From: Atlantibacter subterraneus
GTDB taxonomy: Bacteria > Pseudomonadota > Gammaproteobacteria > Enterobacterales > Enterobacteriaceae
Assembly (NCBI RefSeq): GCF_027853245.1
Contig: NZ_JAPTZM010000003.1
Length of the DNA stretch: 64,000 nucleotides
Strand: one strand, 5' to 3'
Positions 1-8,763 of the stretch are shown here, piece by piece. Under the pieces are notes generated by a model. It worked only from the letters and a program-made list of their open reading frames with translations. It had not been told where the DNA came from and ran no database searches. Within the stretch, counting starts at the first letter, position 1; each line of letters starts with the position of its first letter. The position numbers were made by a program, and so were the translations under genes.

Positions 1-481
1 TGGGTTTTGCCGGCGTTGCGGCTTTTGGTGCAGCCGCAGCCGCAGCCGCAGTGGGCGCAGCGGCAGGGGCGGCTTTTTCGACCGGTTTCGCCTTCAGCGC
101 CTTCACGCCTTCGCGTCCGGTTTCCACCGCCAGCGCGACCAGCTCATCGAATGAGGGGTTATCGTCGCGCGCCATTAAGGTTTCGACCAACATCGGAATG
201 TTGACCCCAGCAATCACTTCATGGTGCTCTTTATCGACGACAATACGGCTGGCAGCGTTAAACGGGCTGCCACCCCAGGTATCGACGAGAAACAGCACGC
301 CCTGGCTGGTATCGAGTTTCGATAACTGGGCAGTGTATTTTTCGATCAGTGTTTCCGCGTTCTCACCGGGAACAAAATCAATCCAACCCACATTTTCTTG
401 CTCGCCCAACAGCATCTCGGCGGTTTTGAGCAGTTGCTCGGCGGCCCAACCGTGAGTGCCTATGACAATAGCAATAGTCAT
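1..481 (-). CDS. manX: PTS mannose transporter IIAB component (3' end outside window)
   Basis: Cytoplasmic IIAB subunit of the mannose phosphotransferase system. It passes phosphate from HPr to the incoming sugar at the ManYZ membrane complex. The reverse strand from 481 starts MTIAIVIGTHGWAAEQLL, with His10 the known IIA phosphorylation site. The whole IIA domain is present (about residues 1-130), followed by the start of an Ala/Pro/Lys-rich hinge. The IIB domain and stop codon lie beyond the left edge. The start follows an AAAGGAGGT ribosome site. The gene is divergent from yoaE and preceded by an Mlc-like operator. Identity is secure because the visible part is almost identical in length and motif order to E. 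coli ManX; only its right half cannot be checked. Confidence 0.96.
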   Translation of the reverse strand, partial: MTIAIVIGTHGWAAEQLLKTAEMLLGEQENVGWIDFVPGENAETLIEKYTAQLSKLDTSQGVLFLVDTWGGSPFNAASRIVVDKEHHEVIAGVNIPMLVETLMARDDNPSFDELVALAVETGREGVKALKAKPVEKAAPAAAPTAAAAAAAPKAATPAKP

Positions 482-596
482 GTGCTACCTCCTTTATTGT
501 ATTAACACCCTCGTAACGAGAGCATCGCGAATCATGACTGGCTTACCGAATCGATTCAGATAAGGGGTTTATTGAGACAAATGCCTAATCCGTGAT

Positions 597-620
597 TTAT
601 TTTAGATAGTGAAAAAATAA
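597..620. promoter_or_regulatory. Candidate Mlc (DgsA) operator of manXYZ
   Basis: A perfect inverted repeat, TTATTTT-N10-AAAATAA, lies about 115 bp upstream of the manX start. This AT-rich palindrome is the shape bound by the ROK repressor Mlc, which controls manXYZ in E. coli. A CRP-like TGTGA half-site (624-628) lies next to it. The assignment is by resemblance and position only. Confidence 0.6.
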
Positions 621-769
621 TTTATGTGATGAAGATCCGTAATTTAGCTTAAGCCGATCGGTAAAAAAGGCTGCAAAAAATAATGAACCCTGACTGTGTC
701 AGCAAAATTGCAAATTCTGGTAAATCTTTGCAAAAGGCTGATTCCCTTTGCTAATGTATGCTTCCTATT

Positions 770-945
770 AATTATCAGGAGTAGCGGGCAGCAGCCCACC
801 GTATGGACCGTCACCGACGTCATTTCACTTCCGCCTGTTCTCAGGCCACTCGTCATACCGACGCATCACACCTAATGTTAGCTACTGTTCTTGCGCCCGC
901 GAATTGTGCGGTGCCGTTTAGTCATTCCTTCAGCAGGAGCCTGTT
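770..945 (+). promoter_or_regulatory. Structured leader of yoaE
   Basis: The 464-bp gap between manX and yoaE has no gene. Its yoaE-proximal part carries a GGAGTAG element (778-784), immediately followed by a GGGC-AGCA-GCCC hairpin (786-797). A second hairpin, GCCTG-TTCT-CAGGC, lies at 833-846, and a CAGGAG ribosome site precedes the yoaE ATG. Manganese-sensing yybP-ykoY riboswitches carry a GGGGAGTAG-like signature and often precede TerC-family genes such as alx, so a metal-responsive leader is possible. The rest of that consensus is not clearly met. Confidence 0.35.
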
Positions 946-2505
946 ATGGAATTATTAATGGACCCCTCGATTTGGGCGGGTTTGCTGACGCTTGTGGTAC
1001 TGGAAATCGTTCTTGGTATCGATAACCTGGTGTTTATCGCCATCCTCGCGGACAAACTGCCGCCAAAGCAGCGTGACAAAGCCCGTTTAATTGGCTTGTC
1101 TCTGGCGCTGATTATGCGTCTGGGCCTGCTGTCGCTGATTTCCTGGATGGTCACGCTGACGCGGCCGCTGTTCAGCGTGATGGATTTCACCTTCTCTGGA
1201 CGCGACCTGATTATGCTGCTCGGGGGCCTTTTCCTGCTGTTTAAGGCCACCACCGAACTGCATGAACGGCTGGAGAACAAGCAGCACGATGATGCCCACG
1301 GTAAAGGCTATGCCAGCTTCTGGGTGGTCGTCGTACAGATTGTGATCCTTGATGCGGTGTTCTCTCTCGATGCGGTGATTACCGCGGTGGGGATGGTGAA
1401 CCATCTGCCGGTGATGATGGCGGCGGTGATTATTGCCATGGCGGTAATGCTGCTGGCGTCCAAACCGCTGACGCGCTTTGTGAACCAGCATCCGACGGTG
1501 GTGGTGCTCTGTCTGAGCTTCCTGCTGATGATCGGTCTGAGCCTGGTGGCGGAAGGTTTCGGCTTCCATATTCCGAAGGGCTACCTGTACGCGGCTATCG
1601 GCTTCTCGATCCTAATCGAACTGTTTAACCAGATTGCCCGTCGCAACTTCGTTAAGCATCAGTCGCGGCTGCCGCTGCGCGCCAGAACGGCGCAGTCCAT
1701 CCTGAGCCTGATGGGCGGCCATAAGAAAGGCAACGTCCAGCCGGAAGCGGAAGGTAATGCCATGGTGCCGATCCCGGAAGAAGCCTTCGCCCACGAAGAA
1801 CGCTACATGATTAACGGCGTTCTGACTCTGGCGTCGCGTTCCCTGCGCAGCATCATGACGCCGCGCGGCGAAATCAGCTGGGTGGACGCGGAACTGAGCG
1901 TGGATGAAATCCGCGAGCAGCTGCTGTCATCGCCGCACAGTTTGTTCCCGGTGTGCCGTGGCGAGCTGGATGAAGTTATCGGCATCGTGCGCGCCAAAGA
2001 ATTGCTGGTGGCGCTGGAAGAGGGCGTGGACGTGGCGGCGATTGCGGCGCAGTCCCCGGCGATTGTGGTGCCGGAAACCCTGGATCCGATCAACCTGCTA
2101 GGCGTGCTGCGTCGCGCTCGCGGCAGCTTCGTTATCGTTACTAACGAATTTGGCGTGGTGCAGGGCCTGGTGACGCCGCTGGACGTGCTGGAAGCGATCG
2201 CCGGTGAATTCCCGGACGCGGACGAAACCCCGGAAATCGTGGCGGATGGCGACGGCTGGCTGGTCAAAGGCGGTACCGACCTGCACGCCTTGCAGCAGCA
2301 TGTGAACGTTTCTACGCTGGTCAATGATGAAGACGACATTGCCACCGTGGCGGGTCTGGTGATTGCGGTTAACGGCCAGATCCCGCGCGTTGGCGACGTG
2401 CTGGACGTAGCGCCGCTGCGCATCACCATCGTTGAAGCCAACGATTACCGCGTGGATTTGGTTCGCGTCGTCAAGGATGAACCCGAACACGACGAAGAAG
2501 AGTAA
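946..2505 (+). CDS. yoaE: TerC/CBS-domain inner-membrane protein YoaE
   Basis: Inner-membrane protein of the TerC family fused to a CBS pair and a CorC/HlyC-type C-terminal domain (519 residues; E. coli YoaE is almost the same length). Residues 1-240 hold about seven hydrophobic helices, with the TerC-type acidic motifs EIVLGIDNLVFI and DAVFSLDAV that suggest metal-ion binding. Two CBS motifs follow (about 300-430), then a CorC_HlyC-like domain rich in acidic residues. TerC relatives such as Alx export manganese, so a role in metal or envelope homeostasis is inferred; YoaE itself is poorly studied. The start is supported by CAGGAG eight bases upstream. It abuts pdeD tail to tail with no spacer. 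Confidence 0.93.
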   Translation: MELLMDPSIWAGLLTLVVLEIVLGIDNLVFIAILADKLPPKQRDKARLIGLSLALIMRLGLLSLISWMVTLTRPLFSVMDFTFSGRDLIMLLGGLFLLFKATTELHERLENKQHDDAHGKGYASFWVVVVQIVILDAVFSLDAVITAVGMVNHLPVMMAAVIIAMAVMLLASKPLTRFVNQHPTVVVLCLSFLLMIGLSLVAEGFGFHIPKGYLYAAIGFSILIELFNQIARRNFVKHQSRLPLRARTAQSILSLMGGHKKGNVQPEAEGNAMVPIPEEAFAHEERYMINGVLTLASRSLRSIMTPRGEISWVDAELSVDEIREQLLSSPHSLFPVCRGELDEVIGIVRAKELLVALEEGVDVAAIAAQSPAIVVPETLDPINLLGVLRRARGSFVIVTNEFGVVQGLVTPLDVLEAIAGEFPDADETPEIVADGDGWLVKGGTDLHALQQHVNVSTLVNDEDDIATVAGLVIAVNGQIPRVGDVLDVAPLRITIVEANDYRVDLVRVVKDEPEHDEEE

Positions 2506-4104
2506 TCAGCGCAGCGTTAACGCTGACATATGTCGATCGTTGTTAATGGCAGGTGGCGGTAAGTCACCTGCCAGCCAGCGCGGGAAATCAGCAATCGGCA
2601 TTGGCTTCGCGTATAAATATCCCTGCAATATCGCCACGCCGTGACGGCGCAAATAGCCTTCCTGCTGTTCTGTTTCTACCCCTTCCGCCACCAGATTAAT
2701 CCGCAGCCGTTTACCCAGCGCGATAATAATATCCGTCACCGTGGAGTTCACCGCGTCGGTGCCAATCGCGGCGGTAAAGCTTTTATCTATCTTCAGCACA
2801 TTGGGGTGCAGGCGCTCCAGATAGGCCAGCGAGCTCTGCCCGGTGCCGAAATCGTCAATCGCCAGCTCCACGCCCATCTGGTGCAGCTCGCGCACCACGC
2901 GGTAATCCATATCCGGTAGCGCGTCGCGTTCCGTCAACTCCAGCATCAGCTGTTGTTCGGGCCGATTGGCGAACCAGACGCGGCGTAAATCATCAATAAT
3001 CACCCCGTTATGAAAATGGCTGGCCGCCACGTTGATGCCGATATGAAACTGCTCCGACGCCGGGAAGAGATGCCGTTGGCGCACGGTTTCTGCCAGCACA
3101 TAGCGGGTGAGCGGCGCGATCAGACCCTGCTGCTCGGCGAGGGGGATAAACACGTCCGGAGAGATCCATCCCTGGCGCGGATTGTTCCAGCGCAGCAGGA
3201 TCTCCACGCCGACGCAGTGCCGATCGCGCGCCCGTACCAGCGGCTGGCAAAAAACTTCAAACTCCCTGGCGGCGATGCCCAGATTGATTTCCCAGGAAAA
3301 ACTCATCCGCGTTGCGCTGGCAAGCCAGGTGATATAGCCGATCAGCAGGCTAAGCATCAGCGCCAGCGGTAGCTGGGCGGGCAGGCTTTGCAACGCCACT
3401 CTCTCCGGCGACGGCCCGGTGGCGATCACCGCAAACGGGTAGCGGCTGGAGTGATAACGATGTTCAGCGTGGCCCCTGGCGAGCGGCAGTTGGTTATCGT
3501 AAATGGTCTGCCCGATCAGATATTGATTCGCCACGTTGAGCACCGCCTGGGTGATTAACGGCGGACGCGGCTGAAGCGTCAGCCCTGCCAGCAGTTCGAT
3601 ATTCACCACCTGCATCACGCCGCTTTGTCCGTCCAGGCTCGACGGCTCCCACAGCAGCAAAATCGGCGAGCCCTTTAACAGCGATCCGGCAGTGGACAGC
3701 GTCATCAGCGGGTATACCGACGGCAGTTTGGGCTGCAGCTGATTAATCGGAATATCGCGCTGACCAAAAATACTTGAACAATACAGGGTGCCGTCTTTTA
3801 CCAGCGCGATGGAGCGCACCGTTTGCAGGCGTGCCGCCTGCTCGCGTAGCTGGTACTGCGTCATATCACAGGGGATGCCGGGCAGCGTTACCAGCGATTT
3901 TCGTGCTATCTCGATAGGCTCTAACACCTTTTCCAGCGAGGCAATCGCGCGTTGACTGTACTCGACGATTTCATGCCGGTTATCGCTGCGTTCGGTGACA
4001 TAACGCAGGCCCAGCGTCACGATAAGGGTCAGGATGGCAAGTACTATACAAAGAATGAATCGTCTACGCCGGTAGTGGTAAATGATGCGCTGGGCTGTTT
4101 GCAT
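2506..4104 (-). CDS. pdeD: CSS-motif EAL-domain c-di-GMP phosphodiesterase
   Basis: Membrane-bound phosphodiesterase that hydrolyses cyclic di-GMP to pGpG (YoaD/PdeD type, 532 residues). An N-terminal membrane helix (about 15-37) is followed by a periplasmic CSS-motif domain with Cys in PCDMTQ and in LYCSS, then a second helix near 240-262. The EAL domain (about 270-520) keeps the expected residues: LELTERD, AIDDFGTGQSS, LKIDKSF, VAEGVET and LQGYLYAKP. The signature itself reads EILLRW instead of EALLRW, but the catalytic Glu is retained. In CSS-type enzymes periplasmic redox (DsbA/DsbB) controls processing; that is family knowledge, not visible here. Confidence 0.93.
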   Translation of the reverse strand: MQTAQRIIYHYRRRRFILCIVLAILTLIVTLGLRYVTERSDNRHEIVEYSQRAIASLEKVLEPIEIARKSLVTLPGIPCDMTQYQLREQAARLQTVRSIALVKDGTLYCSSIFGQRDIPINQLQPKLPSVYPLMTLSTAGSLLKGSPILLLWEPSSLDGQSGVMQVVNIELLAGLTLQPRPPLITQAVLNVANQYLIGQTIYDNQLPLARGHAEHRYHSSRYPFAVIATGPSPERVALQSLPAQLPLALMLSLLIGYITWLASATRMSFSWEINLGIAAREFEVFCQPLVRARDRHCVGVEILLRWNNPRQGWISPDVFIPLAEQQGLIAPLTRYVLAETVRQRHLFPASEQFHIGINVAASHFHNGVIIDDLRRVWFANRPEQQLMLELTERDALPDMDYRVVRELHQMGVELAIDDFGTGQSSLAYLERLHPNVLKIDKSFTAAIGTDAVNSTVTDIIIALGKRLRINLVAEGVETEQQEGYLRRHGVAILQGYLYAKPMPIADFPRWLAGDLPPPAINNDRHMSALTLR

Positions 4105-4193
4105 CTCCGTAGCCTCTCAAGACCTCTCCCGAGGGTGGAGAAGTGAACATTGAAAGTGTAGTGGGGATTATTTATGACGAAACCGCGACAGAT

Positions 4194-4218
4194 AAAAAAA
4201 GCGCCGCGAATGCGGCGC
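4194..4218 (-). terminator. Rho-independent terminator of sdaA
   Basis: A perfect GCGCCGC-GAAT-GCGGCGC hairpin lies just after the sdaA stop and is followed, on the reverse strand, by seven T residues. It also separates sdaA from pdeD, which is read in the same direction. Confidence 0.9.
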
Positions 4219-4225
4219 TGGATGC

Positions 4226-5590
4226 TTAGTTACACTGGACTTTAATCGCCAGCCCGCCGCGCGAGGTTTCGCGGTATTTGGCGTTCATGTCTTTACCGGT
4301 TTCGTACATGGTCTCGATGACTTTATCCAGCGAGACGCGCGGCGCGCTGGTGCGGCGCATCGCCATACGGGAGGCGTTAATCGCCTTAACCGACGCGATA
4401 GCGTTACGCTCAATGCACGGCACCTGCACCTGGCCGGCAACCGGGTCGCAGGTCAGACCGAGGTTATGCTCCATGCCGATTTCTGCCGCCACGCACACCT
4501 GTTCCGGGCTGGCACCGAGAATTTCCGCCAGGCCGGCTGCCGCCATGGAGCAGGCCACGCCCACTTCACCCTGGCAACCCACTTCAGCACCGGAAATTGA
4601 CGCGTTCATTTTGTACAGTGCGCCAATCGCCCCGGAGGCCAGGAAATAGCGGATATATACATCCGGCGTCACCGGTTCGATAAAGTGATCGTAATAAGCC
4701 AGCACCGCCGGAACGATACCGCATGCCCCGTTGGTCGGCGCGGTCACCACGCGGCCCCCCGCGGCGTTTTCTTCATTTACCGCCAGCGCGAACATATTGA
4801 CCCAGTCGATCACGGTCATCGGGTCTTTATTGTTCTTATCACTGGATACCAGCATTCTGCGCAGCGCGGAGGCGCGACGCGGCACGCGCAGCGGGCCAGG
4901 CAGTACCCCTTCGGTATTCATACCTCGATCGATGCATGCCTGCATGGTGCGCCAGACGTTGCCGAAATAGTCTTCGATTTCCTGCTTCGTATGCAGCGCC
5001 AATTCGTTTTTCATCACCAGACCGGAGACAGACAAACCGGTGTCATTGCAGTAATCCAGCAGCGCCTGGGCGGATTTAAACGGATACGGGACGTTAACGT
5101 CGCCGCTGGCGTCTTTACCGAAATGGGCTTCATCGACGATAAATCCGCCGCCGATGGAATAGTAGGTATTGCTGTAGAGCTCTTTGTCGCCGCTCCAGGC
5201 GGTAATACGCATGGCGTTTTCATGCAGCGGCAGGTTGTCGCTTTGAAAACGCATGCCGTTGTCTTTCGGGAAATCCACTTCATGGCGACCCTGAGCCAGC
5301 AGCAGGCGCTCGCGGGTTTCAACATCGCGGATAAACGCCGGGATGCTGTCAATATCAACGGTATCAGGTAGATTACCCGCCAGACCCATAATGATAGCGA
5401 TATCAGTATGATGGCCTTTGCCGGTAAGAGAAAGCGAGCCGTAAACGTCGACCGCTACGCGGGTAACGTCTTCCAGTAATCCTTTTTCGACCAGATCATC
5501 GACGAACTGCTTCCCTGCCTTCATCGGTCCAACGGTATGGGAAGAGGAGGGACCAATGCCCACCTTAAACATGTCGAATATACTAATCAC
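4226..5590 (-). CDS. sdaA: L-serine ammonia-lyase 1 (iron-sulfur dependent)
   Basis: Deaminates L-serine to pyruvate and ammonia using an oxygen-sensitive [4Fe-4S] cluster. I take the GTG at 5590 as the start: it follows CAGGAG by seven bases and gives 454 residues, exactly the E. coli length, beginning (M)ISIFDMFKVGIGPSSSHTVG. A longer reading frame to 5614 adds eight residues without support. The N-terminal ACT-like beta domain (about 1-165) is followed by the catalytic alpha domain with GACGIVPAV, GCQGEVGVACS and LGLTCDPVAGQVQVPC, which carry the conserved cysteines. E. coli sdaA is repressed by Lrp; I saw no clear Lrp site. The gene ends in its own terminator. Confidence 0.97.
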   Translation of the reverse strand: MISIFDMFKVGIGPSSSHTVGPMKAGKQFVDDLVEKGLLEDVTRVAVDVYGSLSLTGKGHHTDIAIIMGLAGNLPDTVDIDSIPAFIRDVETRERLLLAQGRHEVDFPKDNGMRFQSDNLPLHENAMRITAWSGDKELYSNTYYSIGGGFIVDEAHFGKDASGDVNVPYPFKSAQALLDYCNDTGLSVSGLVMKNELALHTKQEIEDYFGNVWRTMQACIDRGMNTEGVLPGPLRVPRRASALRRMLVSSDKNNKDPMTVIDWVNMFALAVNEENAAGGRVVTAPTNGACGIVPAVLAYYDHFIEPVTPDVYIRYFLASGAIGALYKMNASISGAEVGCQGEVGVACSMAAAGLAEILGASPEQVCVAAEIGMEHNLGLTCDPVAGQVQVPCIERNAIASVKAINASRMAMRRTSAPRVSLDKVIETMYETGKDMNAKYRETSRGGLAIKVQCN

Positions 5591-5770
5591 AGTAAAAACT
5601 CCTGCCAGGGGCACCCTTTTGGGTGACGATGTTAGAACAACGCTTATTTTAAGAGTTTATTGTTCGGCACAGTTAATTATTCACATGAATAAAACTAATG
5701 TCTCAGACAATATTCCCTAATAAAGTGTCGCCAGACCTCACAAAAAACAGGGATTATGCTGTCATTATAG

Positions 5771-6349
5771 TTAAGGTTTCATGCCGATTTGCAGAGCCAG
5801 TTCACGAATAATGCCCGCCGTCATGCCCCAGACAAAGTAGTGCTCGTACCACGACAGCCAAACGCGGTGATCGTTGCCGCGCCGGTGGATATCCAGCGGA
5901 TGGTAGCGCCCAAGGCGCAGCGCCTCGTCCAGCGGCATCTCAAACACCGCCGATACTTCCTCTTCGCTGGCGTGATAGGGCAGGTCAGGCGGGATGATCC
6001 CCACTACCGGTGTGACCTGGAAGCCGGTGACGCTGTCCACCGTAGGCAGCACGCCAATCACTTCTACCGACTCCGGCGGGATCGCCACTTCTTCCTGGGC
6101 TTCGCGCAGCGCAGCGGCAATCAGGGAACTGTCCTCGGGATCGCGTGCGCCGCCGGGGAACGCCACCTGTCCGGCGTGTTTACGCATCCGCGTTGAACGC
6201 TGGGTGAGCAGCAAACCGGGAACCGGGCGGCGCACAATCGGCACCAGTACTGCGGCCTGGCGCTGATTAATCGAATGGCGGCTAATCTCCGGGCGTAATA
6301 ACTGAAAACGGGCTAAAAAACTGTCCAGCGTCATCGGCGGATTGCTCAT
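5771..6349 (-). CDS. nudL: Nudix CoA pyrophosphatase NudL
   Basis: Nudix hydrolase of the YeaB/NudL type, predicted to cleave coenzyme A and its derivatives to phosphopantetheine and 3',5'-ADP. It has 192 residues, the same as E. coli. The Nudix box is clear: AFPGGARDPED leading to REAQEEVAI, with the metal-binding Glu residues. It also has the extra NudL motif upstream (LLTQRSTRMRKHAGQVAFPG). The ribosome site GAAGGAG precedes the ATG. The gene starts only nine bases after the pabB stop, so the two are probably co-transcribed from the pabB promoter. Confidence 0.95.
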   Translation of the reverse strand: MSNPPMTLDSFLARFQLLRPEISRHSINQRQAAVLVPIVRRPVPGLLLTQRSTRMRKHAGQVAFPGGARDPEDSSLIAAALREAQEEVAIPPESVEVIGVLPTVDSVTGFQVTPVVGIIPPDLPYHASEEEVSAVFEMPLDEALRLGRYHPLDIHRRGNDHRVWLSWYEHYFVWGMTAGIIRELALQIGMKP

Positions 6350-6358
6350 GGGGCTCCT

Positions 6359-7723
6359 TCACAGGTGATTAAGGATACGATTAACTTTATCAAAAGTTTC
6401 CTGATATTCCGCCGCTTCGTCGCTGTCCGCCACGATGCCGCCGCCCGCCGAACAGTACAGTGTCCCGTCCTGCGCGGTTACGGTGCGGATGGTGATGCTG
6501 GTATCCATATTGCCGCAGAAACTGATGTAGCCGATGCTGCCGCACCAGGCGTTACGCCGCTGGGGCTCCAGTTCTTCGATAATCTCCATCGCCCGCACCT
6601 TCGGCGCGCCGGTAATCGATCCGCCGGGGAAACTGGCGCGCAGCAGATCGGTGGCATGAAGATGCGCGGGCAGGGTAGCGGTAATCGTGCTCACCAGATG
6701 ATGCACCGCCGGGAAAGGCTCCACCACAAACAGCTCCGGCACTTTGACGCTGCCCGGCAGCGCGACGCGTCCGATATCGTTACGCAGCAGATCGACAATC
6801 ATTAAATTTTCCGCCCGGTCTTTGGGCGATGCGGCCAGCTTTTGCGCCTGCAAGGCATCTTGCTCAGCATCGGCCAGGCGCGGCAGCGTGCCTTTGATGG
6901 GCCGCGTCTGGATTTGATCGCCTTCGAGCAAAATAAAGCGCTCCGGCGACAGGCTGAGAATCGCCTGTTCCGGCAAGCGCAAAAAGGCGCTGAACGGCGC
7001 GCGATTGGCGGCATTGAGCTGCAAAAACGCCTGCCATTCATCCCCCTGATAGGTCGCCTGAAAACGCTGCGCCAGATTGACCTGATAACAGTCGCCGCTT
7101 TGCAGCCAGGCCTGAATCTGACGGAATTTGGCACCGTATTCCTCGCGGCTCATATTGACGGACCAGTCGGAGGTGCGTGCAAACGGCGCAGGCGGCGGCC
7201 CGCACTGCTGTTCCAGCCAGGCGAGGCGCGCTTCGGCGTCATCCCAGCTCAGCAACGTCAGGGTTTGGCGATGGTGATCGGCAATCAGCGCCCAGTCGTA
7301 AATCCCCACCGCCATATCGGGCGCGTTAACGTCCTGCCCGGCTATCACCGGCAGCTTTTCGAAGCGTCGCCCGAGATCGTAGCCGAACAATCCCAGCGCG
7401 CCGCCCTGGAAAGGCAGGTCAGAGGCAGCGTCAGGATGAATCTTCAGCGACGCCAGCGCCGACTTCAACAGCGCTAACGGGCATTCATTAGAGGTCTGAA
7501 TCTTGTCGCCGGTATCAATAACGGTCGAGCAACCGATGGTTTGCAGGGTGATTTTCGGGTCGGCCACCAGAATATCAAACCGGTTATGGGCATGATCGGC
7601 AAAACCGGAATGCAGCAGCATCGCCCAGGGCTGGTGGTGCAGGGGGGCAAAACGGGTCAACAGCGCATCAGATTGCCAGGGCAGCGTAACCGACTTCAGG
7701 CCGGAGCAGTGGATTGTTTGCAT
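6359..7723 (-). CDS. pabB: Aminodeoxychorismate synthase component I
   Basis: Converts chorismate plus ammonia (from PabA) to 4-amino-4-deoxychorismate for folate synthesis. The chorismate-binding fold is intact: PIKGTLPR with the catalytic Lys, AENLMIVDLLRNDIGR, FPGGSITGAPKVRAMEII, and a C-terminal AGGGIVADS. I chose the ATG at 7723 because MQT aligns with the E. coli start MKT and gives 454 residues (E. coli 453). In-frame ATG (7735) and GTG (7741) lie upstream, the latter with a short AGG six bases before it, so up to six more residues are possible. Divergent from yoaH and probably in operon with nudL. Confidence 0.95.
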   Translation of the reverse strand: MQTIHCSGLKSVTLPWQSDALLTRFAPLHHQPWAMLLHSGFADHAHNRFDILVADPKITLQTIGCSTVIDTGDKIQTSNECPLALLKSALASLKIHPDAASDLPFQGGALGLFGYDLGRRFEKLPVIAGQDVNAPDMAVGIYDWALIADHHRQTLTLLSWDDAEARLAWLEQQCGPPPAPFARTSDWSVNMSREEYGAKFRQIQAWLQSGDCYQVNLAQRFQATYQGDEWQAFLQLNAANRAPFSAFLRLPEQAILSLSPERFILLEGDQIQTRPIKGTLPRLADAEQDALQAQKLAASPKDRAENLMIVDLLRNDIGRVALPGSVKVPELFVVEPFPAVHHLVSTITATLPAHLHATDLLRASFPGGSITGAPKVRAMEIIEELEPQRRNAWCGSIGYISFCGNMDTSITIRTVTAQDGTLYCSAGGGIVADSDEAAEYQETFDKVNRILNHL

Positions 7724-7819
7724 CGCTAAACTCATCAACACGGGTTGCCTGCGCGCCGTGGTTGGCGCAATCGGGGCAACGTGAAATAATAACCGCCAGC
7801 AATGTAACAGGAGTCAACC

Positions 7820-7999
7820 ATGTTTGCAGGATTACCTTCACTCACCCATGAACAGCAGCAGCAGGCAGTCGAGCGGATTCAGGAACTGATGGCGCAGGGT
7901 TTAAGCAGCGGCCAGGCTATCGCCCAGGTGGCAGAAGAAATTCGCGCGACCCATAAGGGCGACCGTATCGTCGCCCGTTTTGAGGATGAAGACGAGTAG
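7820..7999 (+). CDS. yoaH: Small conserved protein YoaH (UPF0181)
   Basis: A 59-residue protein, the same length as E. coli YoaH, beginning MFAGLPSLTHEQQQQA and ending RFEDEDE. It belongs to the UPF0181 family, with one amphipathic helical region and an acidic tail; function is unknown. An ACAGGAG ribosome site seven bases before the ATG supports the start. It is divergent from pabB with about 95 bp between. In E. coli the neighbours are pabB and the yoa genes, so this marks the left edge of the intact backbone before the AT-rich insertion at 8 kb. Confidence 0.93.
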   Translation: MFAGLPSLTHEQQQQAVERIQELMAQGLSSGQAIAQVAEEIRATHKGDRIVARFEDEDE

Positions 8000-8058
8000 T
8001 ACATGCTACGCCAACAGCAGGTTATATGAGCTGAAACACATTAAATGGCGCGTCAGCG

Positions 8059-8487
8059 TCATTTATTCATGTTAATCCAGTTAATCTTTTGCCATACGCT
8101 ACGGGTTGTCATCGTTGCTTTAGTCAGATGACCACTGACAACATTGATAGCGATGTGAACTACTTTTTGATCTAAAGGATTAATACCATCCTGTAACACG
8201 GAATATTCAACAGGAGATAAATTAATGAGGACAGGAAGGTTTCCATCTGCTGGTTTAATGGTTAAGTATTGTGCAGAACCGCCAGAGTTGTCATGATAAC
8301 TATTGATTAACTCAATTTTTAATAGCGTATCTGTCTCGATATTGTAATTGAGAACGCCCAAAGAAAGAGTTAGCATGAATACATCACCTTTAACACTTGT
8401 TGAAAATATATCAGGTGGATTTATGGTTTTAAGAGTTTGATCCAAATTTATTTCTTTACTTTCCGTGACATAATACACGTTTTCCAT
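8059..8487 (-). CDS. Unrecognised 142-residue protein in AT-rich insertion
   Basis: I do not recognise this protein. It has 142 residues with no signal peptide or membrane helix. The sequence alternates hydrophobic and polar residues (for example DVFMLTLSLGVLNYNIETDT), which suggests a mostly beta fold. An AGGAAAAAC ribosome site precedes ATG at 8487. It is clearly more AT-rich than the flanking yoa genes and is transcribed away from the beta-helix gene at 8764 across a 276-bp AT-rich gap that could hold divergent promoters. An imperfect hairpin near 8044-8066 may end it. Position and base composition suggest horizontal acquisition together with the neighbour; a joint function is only a guess. 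Confidence 0.7.
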   Translation of the reverse strand: MENVYYVTESKEINLDQTLKTINPPDIFSTSVKGDVFMLTLSLGVLNYNIETDTLLKIELINSYHDNSGGSAQYLTIKPADGNLPVLINLSPVEYSVLQDGINPLDQKVVHIAINVVSGHLTKATMTTRSVWQKINWINMNK

Positions 8488-8763
8488 ATGTTTTTCCTAT
8501 GCATACCGATTAAATTTATAAACTATATCAAATAAATGCAACGAATTATTCAATAGTATGTTTTATGTTAGTGGACTTTAGCTTTGCTATCACCATTGAT
8601 GTTTTTATTGAGTGAGAATTATGCGTAGGCTAATGTACAATATTAATTGTTTTAAATGTGAGATTATTATGTGCGTTTTTACACAATAAAATATTAGGGC
8701 AAAGTGATATAGACAATTAAAATAATTTAGTATCATTTTAATATGCTAACCCCAGGAGTAAAC

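Noticed and set aside
644..856. 70-codon reverse frame in the manX-yoaE gap
   Set aside because: It overlaps the structured yoaE leader and has no ribosome site or recognisable protein features.
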